A stretch of 64,000 bases of DNA, taken from positions 248,001 to 312,000 of the forward strand of contig NZ_AECZ01000001.1 of assembly GCF_000179555.1 (NCBI RefSeq), given 5' to 3'. The position numbers and the translations under genes are program-made. The DNA comes from Solidesulfovibrio fructosivorans JJ] (lineage in GTDB: Bacteria; Desulfobacterota; Desulfovibrionia; Desulfovibrionales; Desulfovibrionaceae). Positions 61,058-64,000 of this stretch are shown here, piece by piece. Every line of letters begins with the position of its first letter. Within the stretch, counting starts at the first letter, position 1. A model generated the notes under the pieces. The model searched no databases, was not told the origin of the DNA, and worked only from the letters and a program-made list of their open reading frames with translations.

Positions 61058-61969
61058 CTACCGCCCCCCGATGGCCGCCAGATCCCGCTCTATGGTTTCG
61101 CGGGCGGCGAGTCCCCGCTCCCACGCCTCGGGCAACGTGCCGCGTCCCAGGGACGCCCCGAGCAGCATGCCGGCCAGCATGCCCCGGGCGGCGCTGTCCC
61201 CCCCGGCCATGACGTTTTGGGTGAGGCCCGCGCGCGAGTCGTTGCCATGGCGAACGAGCAGATGGATCACGCCGGGCATGGCTTCGTCGATATGGCAGGA
61301 CCGGCCGAGGCGCCCGATGGCCGCCACGGTGTCCTCGCCGGCCGACTCGCGGCCAAGGGTCAACCAGCGTTCGATGGGAGCGCTGGCGTAGCCGGCCTCG
61401 GCGGCGCTGTCCAAGGCGGCTTCAAGCGGTTTTCCGGACAGGAGGGCCCAGGCGACACGGGCGAAAAACTCGGCCGCCTCGATGACCTGGGCATGGTTGT
61501 GGGTCATCTTGGTCTGGGCGCGCGCCGCCTCGACCAGGGCGGGCAGGTCGTGGCGCAGGGCGAAGACGAGGGGGGCCACCCGGCTCGCGCCGGCCAGATC
61601 GTTGGAATTGGACCCTGAATTCTCGGGGGATTCGCCGAAATCGAAAATTTTGAGCGTCATGCGGGTGGCGCCGTCGATGTATCCGTCATAAGACGCCATC
61701 CGCTGCCGCCATTTGGCGCCGAAGTCATCCAGGTCGAATCCTTTCCGATCAGCCAGGGAGCGCAGCAAGACAAGGGTCTGATCGCCGTAATGGGTCAGTT
61801 CGCCGGCTTTTTTGCCGCCATGGTAGCCGGCGGGGGCCGGAGTCGTATAGCCCGTCACCTGGCCGAATCGCTGGGCAAGCGCCTCGGGGTCGTACTCCCA
61901 GTGCGGGCCGAGGGCCAGGGCATCGCCGATGAAAGAGGCCAGGACCATGGCGGTCGCGTTGTCGGACAT
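61058..61969 (-). CDS. ADP-ribosylglycohydrolase-family protein, altered metal site
   Basis: 303 aa. All-helical ADP-ribosylglycohydrolase fold: SFIGDALALGPHWEYDPEAL, GELTHYGDQTLVLLRSLADR and ARGMLAGMLLGASLGRGTLP. Two metal-site segments deviate from active DraG-type enzymes: the usual TDDT is YGDQT and the usual GGDTD is GGDSA. Activity on ADP-ribosyl bonds is therefore questionable; SelJ/J1-crystallin-like members have similar changes. ATG follows AGGAGG. Monocistronic. Confidence 0.8.
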   Translation of the reverse strand: MSDNATAMVLASFIGDALALGPHWEYDPEALAQRFGQVTGYTTPAPAGYHGGKKAGELTHYGDQTLVLLRSLADRKGFDLDDFGAKWRQRMASYDGYIDGATRMTLKIFDFGESPENSGSNSNDLAGASRVAPLVFALRHDLPALVEAARAQTKMTHNHAQVIEAAEFFARVAWALLSGKPLEAALDSAAEAGYASAPIERWLTLGRESAGEDTVAAIGRLGRSCHIDEAMPGVIHLLVRHGNDSRAGLTQNVMAGGDSAARGMLAGMLLGASLGRGTLPEAWERGLAARETIERDLAAIGGR

Positions 61970-62152
61970 GCTTCCTCCTCCTTTGAGCCAAACATCATAC
62001 GAAATACATCGGAAATGTCCAAGCTGTTTGCGACGCGGCAGGCAGGTTTTGCCGAGGCAGGCGGACGGCGAACATACGGTGGGCGCATCACCCTCAAAAA
62101 GAAGCGTCTTCTCCTACGCGAATAAGCATTGCGCAATGCGTTGGGGAAAAGA

Positions 62153-62503
62153 TCACATGACGGTTTCCGCCCGACGGATGAAGCAAAAAGGATCGGCGCG
62201 CATGGTGCGGGAAACGGGCCTGCCCCCTTTGGAACAGAGCCGGTACGTTTCCCCGTCTTCCCGTCGGCGTCCGTGGGGGGATCGCGCCCATTCCTCGCAG
62301 TCGCCGCAGATGTCCGCGCCGTTTATGACCGGTCCGAAAGCGTCGCCGGCAACGGGTTCGAAACAGGCCGCATCGGCCAGCATATTGCGGCAGACGCAAC
62401 GGCTGCCTTTGATGCATACCCGTTCCATATACGCATCGTCCTTGCGCCGTCCGGGCAAGGTGCGCGCCCAGCAAGCGCATTCGCCGCATGTTTTCGGTTG
62501 CAT
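62153..62503 (-). CDS. Cysteine-rich protein with exact internal duplication
   Basis: 116 aa made of two copies of a roughly 43-residue module. In each, C-x2-C, WAR, GRR, a Cys 21 residues on, and M-x-AD-x2-CF recur; the four cysteines fall at 6, 9, 30, 47 and at 66, 69, 90, 107, with the same spacing. This implies two equal metal (zinc or iron-sulfur) sites. No signal peptide. GGAGG lies 8 nt ahead of the ATG and a sigma54-type promoter is 42 bases upstream. No family recognised. Confidence 0.75.
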   Translation of the reverse strand: MQPKTCGECACWARTLPGRRKDDAYMERVCIKGSRCVCRNMLADAACFEPVAGDAFGPVINGADICGDCEEWARSPHGRRREDGETYRLCSKGGRPVSRTMRADPFCFIRRAETVM

Positions 62504-62816
62504 GGCGTGGCCCTCCGGTAATCGGGAATGGGAAAAACAAACCATGCAGGCATCGTGCCAATGAATCCGACCACTTTGACCGACCGCCGGGACATGCTTT
62601 TCTCGCATTGTTTCGGCTTTCGGAACACGGCTCCGCCCGGATACGGTGCCTCCTTTCGACGAACGGCGCGGAATTCTCGATAAACGGCCTTTGCGCGCGG
62701 GACCGATAGGTTTATTGGTTGCAAGCCGCCTTTCATCGAAAAATTCTGGCCGGGCCGGCCGCTTTCCGGCAAGCTCGCCTTCGATTCGACCAACAATCCC
62801 AACCCGGGGGGAGAAA
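62504..62816. other. Divergent intergenic region between Cys-rich gene and acs
   Basis: 313 bases containing the sigma54-type promoter of the minus-strand gene. On the acs side only a ribosome-binding site (GGGGGGAG) is clear; I do not see a convincing -35/-10 pair or operator. Confidence 0.5.
62545..62560 (-). promoter_or_regulatory. Candidate sigma54 promoter of the Cys-rich gene
   Basis: TGGCACGATGCCTGCA on the minus strand matches TGGCACG-N4-TTGCW at all but one position, with the invariant GG and GC correctly spaced. A start site about 31 bases ahead of the ATG is implied. An enhancer-binding activator would be required. Confidence 0.65.
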
Positions 62817-64000
62817 ATGATCGCAGACAACATCGAAAGCCTCATGCACGAACAACGCCGCTACGAGCCGCCGGAAGAAGGCCGCGAACGCGCCCATGTC
62901 AAAAGCATGGAAGAATACGAAGCCATCTACAAGCGTTCCATCGAGGACCCGGACGGGTATTGGGGCGAATGCGCCGCCGAGCTGCTCACCTGGTTCAAAC
63001 CCTGGGACTCGGTCCTGGAGTACGATTTCGACAAGCCGGAGATCAAATGGTTCGCCGGGGGCAAGCTCAACGCCACCTACAATTGCCTGGACAGGCACTT
63101 GACCGACGGCCGGCGCAACAAGGCGGCGCTGATCTGGCAGGGCGAGGACGACGGGGATGTGCGCACCTACACCTACCAGATGCTGCATGACGAAGTCTGC
63201 CGCTTTGCCAATGTGCTGCGAAAAATGGGCGTGAAAAAGGGCGACCGGGTAAGCCTTTATCTGCCCATGATTCCGGAACTGGCCATCGCCATGCTGGCCT
63301 GCGCCCGCATCGGCGCGCCGCACAGCATCGTGTTCGCCGGATTTTCCTCCCACAGCCTGCGCGACCGCATCAACGACTGCGAGGCCAAGGTGGTGGTGAC
63401 AAGCGACGCCGTCATCCGCTCCGGCAAGACGATACCGCTCAAGCCCAACGCCGACGAAGCCGTCAAGGAATGCGCCTGCGTCGAAAAGGTCGTGGTGGTG
63501 CGCCATGCCGGCAACGAAATCGACATGCTCCCCGGCCGCGACCTGTGGTGGCACGACGTCATGAGCGACCACGACGTCCAGGGCTGCTGCGAGCCCGAGC
63601 CCATGGACGCCGAGGACGTGCTGTTCATCCTCTATACCTCCGGCTCCACGGGCAAGCCCAAGGGCGTCTACCACACCACCGGCGGCTACCTGACCTACGC
63701 CGCCCACACGAGCCAGCTCGTCTTCGACCTGCACGACGACGACATCCACTGGTGCACGGCCGACATCGGCTGGATCACCGGCCATTCCTACATCGTCTAC
63801 GGACCGCTGGCGCTCGGGGCCACCTCGCTCATGTTCGAGAGCGTGCCCACCTACCCGGCTCCGGACCGGTTCTGGCAGATCTGCGAAAAGTTCAAGGTCA
63901 ACATCTTCTACACCGCGCCGACGGTCATCCGGTCGCTGATGCGCTCCGGCCCGGCCTGGACCCAGAAGCACGACCTGTCGTCGCTGCGCATCCTCGGCTC
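62817..64000 (+). CDS. acs: Acetyl-CoA synthetase (AMP-forming), 3'-truncated by window
   Basis: First 394 codons of a protein normally about 650 aa. ANL-superfamily enzyme activating acetate to acetyl-CoA through acetyl-AMP. The N-terminal ACAS domain ([20 protein letters not shown]), [28 protein letters not shown] and the AMP-binding P-loop [19 protein letters not shown] are intact, as is [20 protein letters not shown]. The catalytic C-terminal domain with the regulatory lysine lies beyond the window. GGGGGGAG precedes the ATG. Confidence 0.95.
   Translation, partial: MIADNIESLMHEQRRYEPPEEGRERAHVKSMEEYEAIYKRSIEDPDGYWGECAAELLTWFKPWDSVLEYDFDKPEIKWFAGGKLNATYNCLDRHLTDGRRNKAALIWQGEDDGDVRTYTYQMLHDEVCRFANVLRKMGVKKGDRVSLYLPMIPELAIAMLACARIGAPHSIVFAGFSSHSLRDRINDCEAKVVVTSDAVIRSGKTIPLKPNADEAVKECACVEKVVVVRHAGNEIDMLPGRDLWWHDVMSDHDVQGCCEPEPMDAEDVLFILYTSGSTGKPKGVYHTTGGYLTYAAHTSQLVFDLHDDDIHWCTADIGWITGHSYIVYGPLALGATSLMFESVPTYPAPDRFWQICEKFKVNIFYTAPTVIRSLMRSGPAWTQKHDLSSLRILG

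Overview
The window looks like chromosomal DNA from a GC-rich, strictly anaerobic sulfate reducer of the Desulfovibrionaceae (Solidesulfovibrio/Desulfovibrio type). This is inferred from a small tetrahaem class III cytochrome c with the alternating CX2CH/CX4CH pattern, the futalosine-route gene mqnC, a two-gene SufC-SufB iron-sulfur unit, sigma54-type promoters and overall gene content. No rRNA, tRNA or CRISPR array is visible.

Layout. 0.1-8 kb (minus): a SurA-like lipoprotein behind mfd, then cheW, a secreted beta-rich protein and an M29 aminopeptidase. 8-11.5 kb: infA, a beta-CASP metallo-beta-lactamase RNase, a LOG-type Rossmann protein and a GNAT acetyltransferase. 11.6-14.8 kb: a mobile-element scar in which a decayed IS1182-like transposase is split by two cargo genes on the opposite strand (an Lnt-like amidohydrolase and a multipass membrane protein) whose codon usage is less GC-biased than their neighbours. 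14.9-24 kb (minus): a methyltransferase-like protein, small envelope proteins, the ilvB-ilvN-ilvC operon, and small conserved genes (DUF465, DUF167, YggT, HAD phosphatase, an unknown protein, an 8-Cys protein). 24-42 kb: tatA (plus), then a long run of minus-strand housekeeping genes: a Tat-signal amidase, miaA, coaD, rsmD, an acyltransferase, a second EF-G, bamD, trxB-trxA, tsaD, fbp, an ftsB-like gene, pgsA, mrp and pcm.

41.4-54.3 kb is mostly plus strand: a CBS protein, the cytochrome c, a VOC protein, a GT87-like membrane protein, and a four-gene FecCD permease / ABC ATPase / binding protein / FmdE-like operon that starts behind an AT-rich palindrome. An M24 peptidase and mqnC run the other way; an EamA exporter and a CoA-binding / YkgJ cysteine-cluster / J-domain operon follow on the plus strand, then two orphan small genes. 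54.4-64 kb: a hydrolase with a DUF2087 gene, sufB-sufC, a receiver-only response regulator and a duplicated cysteine-rich protein (each with a sigma54-like promoter), a second acyltransferase paralogous to the one at 27.5 kb, small unknown proteins, a divergent ADP-ribosylglycohydrolase, and the first two thirds of acs, cut by the window end.

A recurring structural theme is two families of long GC-rich hairpin repeats lying between transcription units (nine sites, four of them near-identical within their family). They look like dispersed, probably bidirectional, terminator elements. The least conventional items are the cargo-split transposase, the exactly duplicated four-cysteine module behind a sigma54 promoter, the SurA/DUF4115 fusion and the FecCD-FmdE locus.
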